DNA of 64,000 nucleotides from BP-133 sp040756995 (GTDB lineage Bacteria > Actinomycetota > Acidimicrobiia > IMCC26256 > BP-133), in the NCBI GenBank assembly GCA_040756995.1, contig JBFLYK010000001.1, positions 124,001-188,000 of the forward strand, read 5' to 3'. This document shows positions 18,605 to 26,898 of the stretch, piece by piece. How positions within the stretch are numbered: position 1 is the stretch's first letter; each line of letters begins with the position of its first letter. A program made the translations under genes and the position numbers. The notes beneath the pieces are model-generated. The model was not told where the DNA came from, made no database searches, and was given only the letters and a program-made list of their open reading frames with translations.

Positions 18605-19006
18605 ATGGCGGAAGGTCTTCTGGAATACGCCTCGAAGGAATGGTGTGAGAGAGCCGTCGAAGTCTGGAACGAGACGGTCGTACCCAATCTGGTTGACCCC
18701 GAGCACTACCACTACACGGTGGAATTCGGCGAGACCGCATCGGGCAAGTTCTCCCAGCTCAATACCGAGTATGGGAAGGTCCTGACGTGGGAGCCGGGGA
18801 AGCACATCGAAGAAGAGTGCGACTTCGTCATCTGGGCCACCCCGGAGATCTACGAGAAGATCGGAGAGGGCAAGCTCGACCCGGTCGGGGCGGTGGCCTC
18901 CAAACGCGTCCACGTTCGCCGGGGCCCCATGCCGGTGATCATCAAGGAGGCGGACGCCTTCAAGAAGCTGCTCATCGGCCTGGGCCAGATCCCCACGGCC
19001 TGGTGA
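18605..19006 (+). CDS. SCP2-like carrier domain protein (2 of 3)
   Basis: A 133-residue protein. The C-terminal half (CDFVIWATPEIYEKIGEGKL, then PVGAVASKRVHVRRGPMP) follows the strand-helix pattern of SCP2 domains. The N-terminal helix-rich part is less typical. No catalytic motifs are seen. It lies 41 bases after the alcohol dehydrogenase and four bases before the next SCP2-like gene; the two may work as a pair. Confidence 0.65.
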   Translation: MAEGLLEYASKEWCERAVEVWNETVVPNLVDPEHYHYTVEFGETASGKFSQLNTEYGKVLTWEPGKHIEEECDFVIWATPEIYEKIGEGKLDPVGAVASKRVHVRRGPMPVIIKEADAFKKLLIGLGQIPTAW

Positions 19007-19010
19007 CCAG

Positions 19011-19478
19011 GTGACCCAGTTGCGCGGCGTGTCGGGGTGCGAGGTCACGCTGGACGAGCGCTCCGGAGAGGCCAACGGCGCCGCCTATCTGGTCCACATG
19101 TTGCTCACCCAGCAGGCCGAGGCTGACCAGTCGGGCCGTTTCGCCCGGGAGGCGGAGCGGCTCAAGCCGGTGAAGATCTTCCTCACCGACACCGAGGAGG
19201 CGTGCGCCGTCTCCTCGGTGTCGGGCGGATTGCGGATCACTTCTGACCTCGAGGGCCGGTACCCGACGTTCATCCGGGCCGAGAGCCGCCACGTCATCGA
19301 CGTGACCAAGATCCGCCTGGCCGGGAGGGTTCTGATCACCGGCCCCTTGCGGGACAAGAAGTTCTGGGGCTTGCTCGGGGACATCGCCACCCGCAAGGTC
19401 GTGATCAAGGGCCTGATCTCCCACTACGTCAACACGTTGCGGTTCCTCTGGCTGGTGAACGTCCGCAGCAAGCTGTAA
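19011..19478 (+). CDS. Divergent SCP2-like protein (3 of 3)
   Basis: A 155-residue protein starting at GTG 19011, four bases after the preceding stop. The C-terminal run from LRITSDLEG through RKVVIKGLISHYVNTLRFLW resembles SCP2-like domains ending in a basic amphipathic helix, common beside steroid and fatty-acyl catabolic genes in actinobacteria. The assignment is weaker than for the other two. It is followed 11 bases later by the acyl-CoA synthetase, so it belongs to the same operon. Confidence 0.5.
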   Translation: MTQLRGVSGCEVTLDERSGEANGAAYLVHMLLTQQAEADQSGRFAREAERLKPVKIFLTDTEEACAVSSVSGGLRITSDLEGRYPTFIRAESRHVIDVTKIRLAGRVLITGPLRDKKFWGLLGDIATRKVVIKGLISHYVNTLRFLWLVNVRSKL

Positions 19479-19489
19479 GGAGGCTGGGC

Positions 19490-21166
19490 GTGTTCGAGAA
19501 CGTGGACCCGAAGTTCCTGCCGCCGCCGGAGCACCGGCCGCTGTTGACCTTCGGGCACCCCAGCCTCCACTACGGCTGGTCGCGCCCCACGTTCAACGCC
19601 GCCACCGAGCTCCTTGACCGCTCGGTGGCCCGGGTCGGGGCGGATCACCGGGCGATCCTCCACGTCACCGACGGCGGTGTGCGGACGTGGTCCTACGGAG
19701 ACCTGGCCGGTGCCGTGTCCCGGCTGGCCAACGGCTTGCGGGCGCTGGGGGTCTCCCCGGGCGACCGGGTGCTGATGCGGGCCGGCGAGGTGCCCGAGGC
19801 GGCCGTGATCCAGTTGGCCGTGTGGAAAATCGGCGCCATCATCGTTCCCGCCGCCGTGGTCGAGATGGCCCGGGAACTCGTGTTCATGCTCAACGACACC
19901 GAGGCGGTGGCCGTCGTCTGCGAATCGGCGAATGCCGAGGAGCTCGAGAAGGCGCTCCCTGAATGCCCCTCCGTGCGATGGGCCATCGGCTGGCCGGAAC
20001 CGATCGCTGGCCAGGGCCTCACCCTGGATGGGGTGATGTCGGGTCAGCCCGACTCCTGCGACGCCCATCCCACCCGCCCCCTTGACGGCGCCGGCATTTT
20101 CTACACCGGGGGCACGACCGGCCGACCCAAAGGTTGTTTGCACACCCATGTGGCCGAGGTGGCGCTTGCCGACCTCAATGGGTGGGCCCGGGGCCTGGAT
20201 CAGCAGTCGGTCCTGCTGACGCACGCACCGCTCGGTCACGCCTTCGGCAACGGGGAGAAGATCAACTTCCCTCTCCGGGCCGGGGCGTCGGTGGTCTACG
20301 CCAGCCGTCCTACGCCGCAGACGATGTGGGAGCTCATCGCTGAACACCGGGTGACCACCCTCGCCGGGGCGGCGACCATGTACCGGATGATGCTCCAGGC
20401 CTGCCCAGAGCCGGGGTCCGCCTACCCCGGCATCGCCGTCACGACGGCGCTCAGCTCGGGCGAAATTCTCGACCCGCGGACATTCCACTCCTGGCGCGAG
20501 CAGCTGGGCATCCCGTTGCGCAACGTGGTGGGGATGACGCCGATCCGCCACCTCTTCATCGACTCCAACCAGGCAGGGGTCAAGGTCGCGCCGGGCTTGT
20601 CGGTCGGGGCGCCCCTTCCCGGATACGAAGCCCGGCTGGTAGGCGAGGACGGCCAGCCGACGATCGACCCCGACGCGCCCGGCCGGTTGGCCATCCGGGG
20701 GCCATCGGGCATCACCTACTGGATCAACGAACACCCCGCCATCCGCGACCGTGCCGCCACCGACGTCCGCCAGGGCTGGAGCTTCCTCGACGACGCCTAC
20801 CGCCGCGACGAGGAGGGCTGGCTGTGGTTCGAGGGCCGCCTTGACGACATGATCGTGACGGGAGGCCGGCAGGTGGCCCCGATCGAGGTGGAGGAGGTGC
20901 TGGGGAACCATCCGGCGGTGGCGGAGGTGGCAGTGGTCTCCGCTCCCGACGAGGTGCGGGGCCAGGTGGTGGCCGCCTTCGTCTGCCTCCAATCCGGCTA
21001 CGACCCCTCTACCGAGCTGGCCAAGGAGCTCCAGGAGCACGCCAAAGCCACGATGGCCGGCTACAAGTATCCCCGTCGGTTGGAGTTCGTCGATACCCTG
21101 CCCAAAGACCAGGTGGGCAAGATCCAGCGCCGGAAGCTGCGCGAGCAGCTGGCGGCCGAAGGTTGA
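19490..21166 (+). CDS. AMP-forming acyl-CoA synthetase
   Basis: A 558-residue ANL-superfamily ligase. The phosphate-binding loop is YTGGTTGRPKGCLHTH. Later motifs include WFEGRLDDMIVTGG (hinge) and KDQVGKIQRRKLRE, with the C-terminal catalytic Lys. GTG 19490 is the start, with AAGGAGG six bases upstream. It activates a carboxylic acid to the acyl-AMP and then acyl-CoA. The sequence recalls cyclohexanecarboxylate- or benzoate-type ligases, but the substrate is not fixed by what is visible. It closes the monooxygenase operon and supplies CoA thioesters to the downstream hydratases. Confidence 0.88.
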   Translation: MFENVDPKFLPPPEHRPLLTFGHPSLHYGWSRPTFNAATELLDRSVARVGADHRAILHVTDGGVRTWSYGDLAGAVSRLANGLRALGVSPGDRVLMRAGEVPEAAVIQLAVWKIGAIIVPAAVVEMARELVFMLNDTEAVAVVCESANAEELEKALPECPSVRWAIGWPEPIAGQGLTLDGVMSGQPDSCDAHPTRPLDGAGIFYTGGTTGRPKGCLHTHVAEVALADLNGWARGLDQQSVLLTHAPLGHAFGNGEKINFPLRAGASVVYASRPTPQTMWELIAEHRVTTLAGAATMYRMMLQACPEPGSAYPGIAVTTALSSGEILDPRTFHSWREQLGIPLRNVVGMTPIRHLFIDSNQAGVKVAPGLSVGAPLPGYEARLVGEDGQPTIDPDAPGRLAIRGPSGITYWINEHPAIRDRAATDVRQGWSFLDDAYRRDEEGWLWFEGRLDDMIVTGGRQVAPIEVEEVLGNHPAVAEVAVVSAPDEVRGQVVAAFVCLQSGYDPSTELAKELQEHAKATMAGYKYPRRLEFVDTLPKDQVGKIQRRKLREQLAAEG

Positions 21167-21177
21167 GACGGCGCGGT

Positions 21178-21383
21178 CAGTCTCGCCGGCGCTCGAGGAA
21201 GGCGTCCCGGCCGGGCGGAACACCTCGCGGCGCCCGAGGTCCCAGGGCCGAGGATCCGGCTGAGGAAGTAACTTGCCCCGCCGTCGGGGACCAGCCCCAC
21301 CGGTTGAGTCCGTTGGCCGCCGCCGGGTTGTCGATGGTGAGCACGAGGATGTCGTCGTGACGGGCTTCGGAGATGGATCCCAC
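21178..21383 (-). pseudogene. Eroded enoyl-CoA hydratase remnant
   Basis: On the minus strand, GTG 21383 with an AAGGAG ribosome site begins a crotonase N-terminus (GSISEARHDDILVLTIDN, then PAAANGLN). This runs directly into GLVPDGGASYFLSRILG, a segment normally about 100 residues further on, in another frame. A C-terminal-like piece (GRDAFLERRR) follows in the first frame. About 200 bases thus hold three collinear pieces of a gene of about 780 bases, so large internal deletions and frameshifts have destroyed it. It is antisense to the flanking genes. Confidence 0.75.
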
Positions 21384-21408
21384 GAGCGCTCCTTGCCGGG
21401 GCTTCGCC

Positions 21409-21443
21409 TTGACACGCGAGTCCTGAGCGTTGATATGATCAAC
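21409..21443 (+). promoter_or_regulatory. Promoter with overlapping inverted-repeat operator (maoC-like operon)
   Basis: TTGACA (21409-21414) and TATGAT (21434-21439) are 19 bases apart. The -10 lies inside a perfect inverted repeat, GTTGAT-ATG-ATCAAC (21429-21443). A repressor bound there would block the promoter, as TetR or GntR regulators often do. It would drive the genes from 21514 to about 25097. Confidence 0.6.
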
Positions 21444-21513
21444 GTGTCTGCAGAATAAATCTTCGGGGGCGAGGTCGGCAAGCCTGCCGGGGCGGAGGAG
21501 CGAAGGAGGACAC

Positions 21514-21903
21514 GTGAAGGAAAGCATGAAGGGCCAGACCCTCTTTGAGGTCGAGCGCACCATCGACCCGTTGAAGCTCGAGGAACTGAGCACGGCGCTC
21601 GCCACCGAATCGGCGGGGGAGACGGCGACGTTGGTTCCCTTCTTCGGGCCGACCATCCCGGGCGAGCAGCTCTTCGTGGAGCTCCTGGAGATGGACCTTT
21701 CCCGAGCTCTGCTCGGCGGGATCTCCTACCAGTGGACGCGGCCGTTCCAGCCAGGGGAGAAGGTGTCCGTCAAGGTGTTCGTGGAGGATCTCTACGACAA
21801 AGGAAACCTCCAGTTCGTCATCGTGACCTCCGAGTTCCGTGGCGGCGACGGCGACGTCATCCAGACCCACAAGGCCACCTTCATCGAGCGAGGAGCGGCG
21901 TGA
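21514..21903 (+). CDS. MaoC/HadA-like hot-dog dehydratase, N-terminal-type subunit
   Basis: A 129-residue hot-dog protein starting at GTG 21514 with AAGGAGG upstream. The pattern FGPTIPGEQLFVELLEMDLS and GISYQWTRPFQPGEKVSVKV matches the non-catalytic MaoC_dehydrat_N half (HadA/HadC type) of two-subunit (R)-specific enoyl-CoA hydratases. Its stop overlaps the start of the next gene by one base (TGATG). The two products probably form the split double-hot-dog enzyme. Confidence 0.75.
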   Translation: MKESMKGQTLFEVERTIDPLKLEELSTALATESAGETATLVPFFGPTIPGEQLFVELLEMDLSRALLGGISYQWTRPFQPGEKVSVKVFVEDLYDKGNLQFVIVTSEFRGGDGDVIQTHKATFIERGAA

Positions 21904-22244
21904 TGCCCTGGAACGAGAAGACCCTGCCTCCCCTCACCCGTGTCCAGATCGCCCGCTACGCCGGCGCGGTCCGCGACTTCAACCCCATCCACGTCGACGA
22001 GGAGTTCGCCAAGACCTCGGGGATGCCATCGGTGATCGCCCACGGCCCCCTCACCCTGGCTCGGGCCCTCGACGCCATCGTGGCCCAGGTCGGGGCCGGG
22101 GCGGTCAAGGGTGTCGACGCCCGCCTCAAGGCTCCCTACACGCCGGGCGAGACTCTCACGGTCGTGCCGGTCGACGGCGGCTTCGAGCTGCGCAACGGCT
22201 CGGGAACGGTGTTGATCACGGGGACCCTGACACTCAACGAGTGA
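21903..22244 (+). CDS. MaoC/HadB-like hot-dog dehydratase, catalytic-type subunit
   Basis: A 113-residue hot-dog protein with the hydratase-2 motif in YAGAVRDFNPIHVDEEFAKT, where Asp and His of DFNPIH are the catalytic pair, and MPSVIAHGPLTLA. It should add water to a trans-2-enoyl-CoA to give (R)-3-hydroxyacyl-CoA, the stereoisomer that PHA synthases use. A PHA synthase gene lies in the same operon at 23409, so it may feed polymer synthesis. Confidence 0.8.
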   Translation: MPWNEKTLPPLTRVQIARYAGAVRDFNPIHVDEEFAKTSGMPSVIAHGPLTLARALDAIVAQVGAGAVKGVDARLKAPYTPGETLTVVPVDGGFELRNGSGTVLITGTLTLNE

Positions 22245-22267
22245 CGGCCGGGAAAGGGGACTCCTCG

Positions 22268-23065
22268 ATGGACCTGAAGGACATGCTCTGGGAGGAGACC
22301 GAGGACGGGATCGTCACGGTCACGTTCAACCGCCCGGACGAGCTCAACCCGATCACCGTCGACGGCCTGGCCCAGATCAACGCCGTGATCGACGAGGTGC
22401 GCCAGAACGACCGCTACCGGGTCCTCATCTTCACCGGGGCCGGGCGGGCCTTCTCGGCCGGCGCCGACGTGAAGAAGTTCAACGAGGGGACCTTCCGGGA
22501 GGAGGGCGAACTCCCACTCTTCTTCCGCCTGAACAAGAACCCGGATTTCGTTCCCAACCTCGAGAGCCTGCTCAAACCCGTGATCGCCGCCGTGAACGGG
22601 GTGGCGGTCGGTGAGGGCCTCGAACTCGCCCTCTCCTCCGACTTCCGCATCGTGTCGGACCGGGCCAAGATGGGCTTTCCCGAGGCGAAGATCGGGCTGA
22701 TCCCGGCCAGCGGCGGCTGCTCGCGCATCGTGAAGCAGCTCGGCATCATGCGGGCCAAGGAGCTCTACCTGGGGGGCGACATCCTGACCGCCCAGGAAGC
22801 CCACGCCGTCGGGCTCGTCACCAAGGTCGTGCCCCACGACCAGCTCATGGACGAGGCCATGGCCCTCGCCCGGCGTCTGCTCACCAAGGCGCCGCTGGCG
22901 CTGGCCACCTGCAAAGCCGTCCTGCATGCCTGCGTCGACACCGATGTGGCCTCCGGGCACGTCCTCGAGCTCTTGGCCCAGACGGTCCTGATCAACACCA
23001 AGGATCACGTCGAGGGCGTGCAGGCCTTTGTGGAGAAGCGCGACCCGAACTTCGTCGGCGGCTGA
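22268..23065 (+). CDS. Enoyl-CoA hydratase/isomerase (crotonase family)
   Basis: A 265-residue crotonase-family protein. The oxyanion-hole segments are GAGRAFSAGADVKKF and NGVAVGEGLELALSSDFRI. The second acidic position of hydratases is in FPEAKIGLIPASGG, and the C-terminal part has LEL..TVLINTKDHVEGVQAF. It should hydrate or isomerise an enoyl-CoA in beta-oxidation. ATG 22268 follows the previous stop by 23 bases. Together with the MaoC pair the operon has both (S)- and (R)-type hydration capacity. Confidence 0.88.
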   Translation: MDLKDMLWEETEDGIVTVTFNRPDELNPITVDGLAQINAVIDEVRQNDRYRVLIFTGAGRAFSAGADVKKFNEGTFREEGELPLFFRLNKNPDFVPNLESLLKPVIAAVNGVAVGEGLELALSSDFRIVSDRAKMGFPEAKIGLIPASGGCSRIVKQLGIMRAKELYLGGDILTAQEAHAVGLVTKVVPHDQLMDEAMALARRLLTKAPLALATCKAVLHACVDTDVASGHVLELLAQTVLINTKDHVEGVQAFVEKRDPNFVGG

Positions 23066-23101
23066 CCCAGCGTTCCGTCACTGCAACGAGAGAAGCTACT
23101 C

Positions 23102-23395
23102 ATGTCTGCTTGCGTGATTGGAGCCGTACACGTTACGGATCCCGCCGGGATCCAGGAGTACGCCGAGAAAGTCGGGGCGACCGTCGACAAGTACGGCGGT
23201 CATGACGAGGTACGGGGGAAGGTCGTCGAGGTTCTCGAGGGAGACCTCAACCCTCACATGACGGCCGTCATTGCGTTCGAGACTGTCGACGACGCCAGGC
23301 GCTGGTACGAGTCTGAGGAGTATTCGGCGGTCAAAGAGGTCCGCCAGCGCAGTGCCCGGACCGACCTGCTCCTGCTGCAGAGCGTCGACCACTGA
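23102..23395 (+). CDS. DUF1330-family small protein
   Basis: A 97-residue ferredoxin-like-fold (dimeric alpha+beta barrel) protein. TDPAGIQEYAEKVGATVDKY and AVIAFETVDDARRWYESEEY are the typical DUF1330 segments. The family function is not established; members often sit beside catabolic genes. Here it lies between the hydratase and the PHA synthase in one operon. Confidence 0.8.
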   Translation: MSACVIGAVHVTDPAGIQEYAEKVGATVDKYGGHDEVRGKVVEVLEGDLNPHMTAVIAFETVDDARRWYESEEYSAVKEVRQRSARTDLLLLQSVDH

Positions 23396-23408
23396 CCGGG
23401 AGCGGGGA

Positions 23409-25097
23409 ATGGGGACAAGCTCGGAGGAGCAGCGGGTCATCACCGCCGATGCGGTCAGTGCCGTCCAGGCCGGTGACCTGCCACCCGTCGGCGGGTTCGG
23501 TACCGAGCAACTGACCCACGACCTACTCGGCGGCTTCGGCGCCGTCCCGCCCGCCGTGCTCGTGGGGGAGTGGTTCCGGTTGCTGCGCGAATTGGGGAAG
23601 GTCGCGCTCGGCATCTCCGACGTGGAACCGGCGGCGGGCGATCGCCGCTTCCGGGACCCGGCCTGGACGGAGAATGCCGCGGCGCGGCCCGTCATGCAGG
23701 CCTACCTGGCGTGGGCGGAAAGCCTCCAGCGGATCGCCGATGCCGAGCCCGACTGGAACCGCCGGGAGCGCCTCCGTTTCGCTTTTACCGCCCTCTCCGA
23801 CGCCATGGCTCCGACCAACACGCTCCTCGGCAATCCCGCCGCCGTCAAGCGGGCGATCGAGACCGGGGGAAGGAGCCTCGTGCGGGGCACTCTCAACTGG
23901 CTCGACGACCTGCTGCACAACGGGGGCATGCCGTCCCAGGTCGACAAGGAGCCCTTCGAGCTCGGGGGCAACGTGGCGGCGAGCCCCGGCGCCGTCGTGT
24001 TCCGGAACGAGATGTGCGAGCTGATCCAGTACATGCCGACGACGGAACGGGTCCACGCCCGGCCGATGCTCGTCATCCCCCCACCGGTCAACAAGTACTA
24101 CATCCTCGACCTCGCGCCCGGGAAGAGCCTCATCGAGCACGCCGTGGCCAGCGGAATCCAGGCCTTCTGCATCAGCTGGTACAACCCCGATCCGTCCGAG
24201 GCGCACTGGGGCATCGACGAGTACGTGAACTGCGCCCTCCAGGCGATCGACGCCGTGTGCGAGATCACCGGCAGCGAGGACCTCACCACCTTCGCCACCT
24301 GCGCCGGGGGGATCCTCACCTCGATCCTGCTCGGGCACATGGCCGCCTCCAACGACCGTCGGGTGAAGGCCGCCGGCTTCGGGGTCATGATGCTCGACAT
24401 GTCCTGCCCTACCCTCATGGGGGTCTTCGCCGACGAGCGCACGGTGGAGGCAACCAACCAGCAGGTCAGCAGGGCCGGGGTCATCAGCGGCCGCGACATG
24501 GCCGGGTTTTTCACCTGGTTGCGCCCCAACGACCTGGTGTGGAACTACTGGGTGAACAACTACCTGATGGGCAACGACCCACCGGCCAACGACATCCTCT
24601 TCTGGAACAGCGACAGCACTCGTCTGCCGGCCCGGTTCCACGGCCAACTCATGAAGCTCTACCTCGAGAACCCCCTCGTGGAGCCAGGCAGGCTCACCGT
24701 CCTTGGCACCCCGATCGACCTGGAAAAGGTCGACTGCGACGTCTTCGCCATGGGCGGCACCACCGACCACATTGCCCCCTGGAAGGCCTGCTACGAGGCG
24801 ACGAGGCTCTTCGGCGGCTCCAGCGAGTTCGTGCTGGCCCGGGCCGGTCACGTCCAGAGCCTCGTGAGCCCGCCCAGCTACGCCAAGGCCGGCTACTTCG
24901 CCGGAGGCGACCATCAACAAACCGACGCCGACGCCTGGCTCGCCTCGGCCACAGAGCACAAAGGTTCGTGGTGGGCTCGCTGGACGGACTGGCTCAAGGC
25001 CCGCTCGGGGGAAGAGCGCACCGCGTCGGTGAAGCTCGGTTCGCGGCGCCACCCACCCATGGACGCCGCGCCCGGAACCTACGTGCTCAAGCCATGA
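23409..25097 (+). CDS. phaC: Poly(3-hydroxyalkanoate) synthase, class I-like
   Basis: A 562-residue alpha/beta-hydrolase of the PhaC family. The catalytic triad can be placed at C298 (FATCAGGILTS, a lipase-box variant), D453 (GGTTDHIAPW) and H481 (ARAGHVQS). The N-terminal region before FRNEMCELIQYMP and the PPPVNKYYILDLAPGKSLIE segment are characteristic. It polymerises (R)-3-hydroxyacyl-CoA into PHA granules. ATG 23409 follows the DUF1330 stop by 13 bases. The box reads C-A-G-G where G-x-C-x-G-G is usual, so a Thr replaces the usual residue just before Cys. It links this catabolic locus to carbon storage. Confidence 0.9.
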   Translation: MGTSSEEQRVITADAVSAVQAGDLPPVGGFGTEQLTHDLLGGFGAVPPAVLVGEWFRLLRELGKVALGISDVEPAAGDRRFRDPAWTENAAARPVMQAYLAWAESLQRIADAEPDWNRRERLRFAFTALSDAMAPTNTLLGNPAAVKRAIETGGRSLVRGTLNWLDDLLHNGGMPSQVDKEPFELGGNVAASPGAVVFRNEMCELIQYMPTTERVHARPMLVIPPPVNKYYILDLAPGKSLIEHAVASGIQAFCISWYNPDPSEAHWGIDEYVNCALQAIDAVCEITGSEDLTTFATCAGGILTSILLGHMAASNDRRVKAAGFGVMMLDMSCPTLMGVFADERTVEATNQQVSRAGVISGRDMAGFFTWLRPNDLVWNYWVNNYLMGNDPPANDILFWNSDSTRLPARFHGQLMKLYLENPLVEPGRLTVLGTPIDLEKVDCDVFAMGGTTDHIAPWKACYEATRLFGGSSEFVLARAGHVQSLVSPPSYAKAGYFAGGDHQQTDADAWLASATEHKGSWWARWTDWLKARSGEERTASVKLGSRRHPPMDAAPGTYVLKP

Positions 25098-25211
25098 CCC
25101 GTGCCCGCTCGCGGGCTAGCTCGGCTAGCGAGAAGGGAGGGAACAGATGCCAACGTTCGGCTTCTTCTCTTCTCGGTGCTCGAGTGCGTACGGGGAATTG
25201 GCGTTCCTTCC

Positions 25212-25239
25212 TTGCGTGGGCAGCGCCGTGGCCTATAAT
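25212..25239 (+). promoter_or_regulatory. Strong promoter before the stand-alone PaaA-like operon
   Basis: TTGCGT (25212-25217) and a perfect TATAAT (25234-25239) are separated by 16 bases, in an AT-rich patch (TATAATAATTAAATCTA). The GTG start at 25281 has CGGAGG four bases upstream. A short hairpin (GCTAGC-TCG-GCTAGC, 25115-25129) between phaC and this promoter may separate the units. Confidence 0.65.
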
Positions 25240-25280
25240 AATTAAATCTACGGGCTGATCGATCGAAACCCGGAGGCACC

Positions 25281-26060
25281 GTGACCAACACGATTTCGAC
25301 CATCTCCGAGGGAACCCAGGCCCTCTACGGCGCCAAGCTGCGAGAGCTGGGGGTGGAGCACTTCGATGAAGGCGACCAGCTCCCGGAGGAGTACCGCGAC
25401 CTCGTGCGGGAGGTCGTCCGCGTGCAGGTCGACGTGGAAGGGGTGCTCCTCTACCACGACTGGATCAAAGGTTGGCTCGACGTGGCTCCGGAACCACGGG
25501 ACCGCATGCGGATCGCCAAGCTCCACGCCGAAGAGCTCGTCCACGGCTACCACTTCCTCAAGATGTACAAGCAGGTCGACCGGGAGCTCACCGCCGCCGA
25601 CTTCGAGGACGACGAAGGCCGCAAGGCCCAGTACATCTTCAGCTATTCCTTCGACACCTGGACCGACATCGCCCTGCTCAACACCCTGGCCGACCGGATG
25701 GGGGCGTTCATCTTCCAGGACATGACGGACTGCAGCTACCTCCCGTGGCGGCGCCTGAGCTCCAGGGTCGCCAAAGACGAGTGGGGTCACACCTCCCTCG
25801 GGTTTGGGAACCTGCGCGAGATCTGCCAGACCGAGGAGGGCAAGGAGGAGGCCCAGCGGCTCCTCTACAAGTGGTATCCGGCGTCGCTGGATATGTTCGG
25901 CCGGTCGGACTCGAAGCGGCAGTACGCCTACGTGGCGTGGGGCCTGAAGCGCTCCCTCAACGAGGAGCTCCGCCAGGCCTTCGTGGCCCAGGTGAACCCG
26001 CTGCTCGACTCCCTCGGCCTCGACATTCCGGACTACACCTACAACCGGCAGTTCCTCTAG
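25281..26060 (+). CDS. Stand-alone PaaA-like diiron oxygenase protein (paralogue 1)
   Basis: A 259-residue member of the PaaA/PaaC diiron family. It keeps both iron motifs: E85-x-x-H88 in HAEELVHGYHF and E167-x-x-H170 in AKDEWGHTSLG. The C-terminal signature SLDMFGRSDSKRQYAYVAWG and LGLDIPDYTYNRQFL is shared almost word for word with the minus-strand paralogue ending at 31108. No PaaB or PaaC partner is adjacent. It may be a single-component or homomeric oxygenase acting on a CoA thioester, an inference from family membership. It heads an operon with CoA-binding, IscX-like, aldehyde dehydrogenase and PaaK-like genes. Confidence 0.8.
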   Translation: MTNTISTISEGTQALYGAKLRELGVEHFDEGDQLPEEYRDLVREVVRVQVDVEGVLLYHDWIKGWLDVAPEPRDRMRIAKLHAEELVHGYHFLKMYKQVDRELTAADFEDDEGRKAQYIFSYSFDTWTDIALLNTLADRMGAFIFQDMTDCSYLPWRRLSSRVAKDEWGHTSLGFGNLREICQTEEGKEEAQRLLYKWYPASLDMFGRSDSKRQYAYVAWGLKRSLNEELRQAFVAQVNPLLDSLGLDIPDYTYNRQFL

Positions 26061-26062
26061 CC

Positions 26063-26509
26063 ATGAGCACCGCACCGGACGAGCAGGCCATCGCCGACCT
26101 CCTGAAAGGCGTGACCTCGGTCGCCGTGGTCGGCGTGTCCACCAACCCGGGCTTCTCCAGCCATCGGGTGACGAGGTACCTGGTGGAGGAGGCGGGCTAC
26201 ACCGTCCATCCGGTGGGGGGCAGCGGGGGCGAGGTGGCGGGACGGCAGGTGCTCCCTACTCTCGAGTCGGTCCCCCGGCCCCTCGACATCGTTTACGGCT
26301 TCGTGATGCCGCCGGACGCCCCCGACCTCGCCCGCCAGGCGGTGGCGGCGGGGGCACGGATCCTGTGGCTCCACGAAGGCATCATGAGCCCGGAGGCCGA
26401 AGAGATCGCCACCGATGCGGGCCTGGCTTTCATGGCCAACCGCTCGATGGAGGTCGAGCACCGGGTCGGCGTCGCCGGCGAGCGCCGGGTCCACTTCATC
26501 CCCATGTGA
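26063..26509 (+). CDS. CoA-binding Rossmann-fold protein (YccU-like)
   Basis: A 148-residue single CoA-binding domain. TSVAVVGVSTNPGFSSHRVT, the YTVHPVGG strand and ILWLHEGIMSPEAEEIATDA follow the succinyl-CoA-synthetase-alpha-like CoA-binding pattern of the YccU family. ATG 26063 begins two bases after the preceding PaaA-like stop, so the two are tightly coupled. A plausible but unproven role is to bind or sense a CoA thioester used by the neighbouring diiron protein. Confidence 0.8.
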   Translation: MSTAPDEQAIADLLKGVTSVAVVGVSTNPGFSSHRVTRYLVEEAGYTVHPVGGSGGEVAGRQVLPTLESVPRPLDIVYGFVMPPDAPDLARQAVAAGARILWLHEGIMSPEAEEIATDAGLAFMANRSMEVEHRVGVAGERRVHFIPM

Positions 26510-26526
26510 GCAGAGGGATGCGTGAT

Positions 26527-26889
26527 ATGGCCGCTATCCAGCAACGCACGGACATCCATCCCGGCGCGGACCTCCTCGAAGGCGTTCCCGGGGTGCTGGT
26601 CAGCGTGCTCGTCTGGGAGGACGGGCGGGCGCGCCAGGTGATCGGTCTCGATCCCTCGCTGGCCACCGACACCGGGCATTTCGTGGCCTCGGTGGCCATG
26701 GTGCTCGACACGCTCATGAGCATCTGGAGCGATGTGACAAGCCTTGACGCCAGGCCGGTACGGACGTGGGCGGCCCAGAGCGGTCGCTACTGGATCGTGG
26801 GGTCTGGCCTCCGGGCGTGGGTGCTCGACCGTGACCGGATCGAGATCGGAGCCGTCCTCGGGCGTCTCCACACCGTCGCAGGAGGTTGA
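26527..26889 (+). CDS. Small protein, possibly roadblock/LC7-like
   Basis: A 120-residue protein. GVLVSVLVWEDGRARQVIGL, a central helix (TGHFVASVAMVLDTLMSIWS) and YWIVGSGLRAWVLDRDRIEI follow the strand-helix-strand layout of roadblock/LC7 domains, but no decisive motif is present. ATG 26527 is preferred because AGAGGG lies nine bases upstream; ATG 26518 is an alternative. It is flanked by CoA-binding and IscX-like genes in a tight operon. Confidence 0.45.
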   Translation: MAAIQQRTDIHPGADLLEGVPGVLVSVLVWEDGRARQVIGLDPSLATDTGHFVASVAMVLDTLMSIWSDVTSLDARPVRTWAAQSGRYWIVGSGLRAWVLDRDRIEIGAVLGRLHTVAGG

Positions 26890-26898
26890 GGAGCGACC

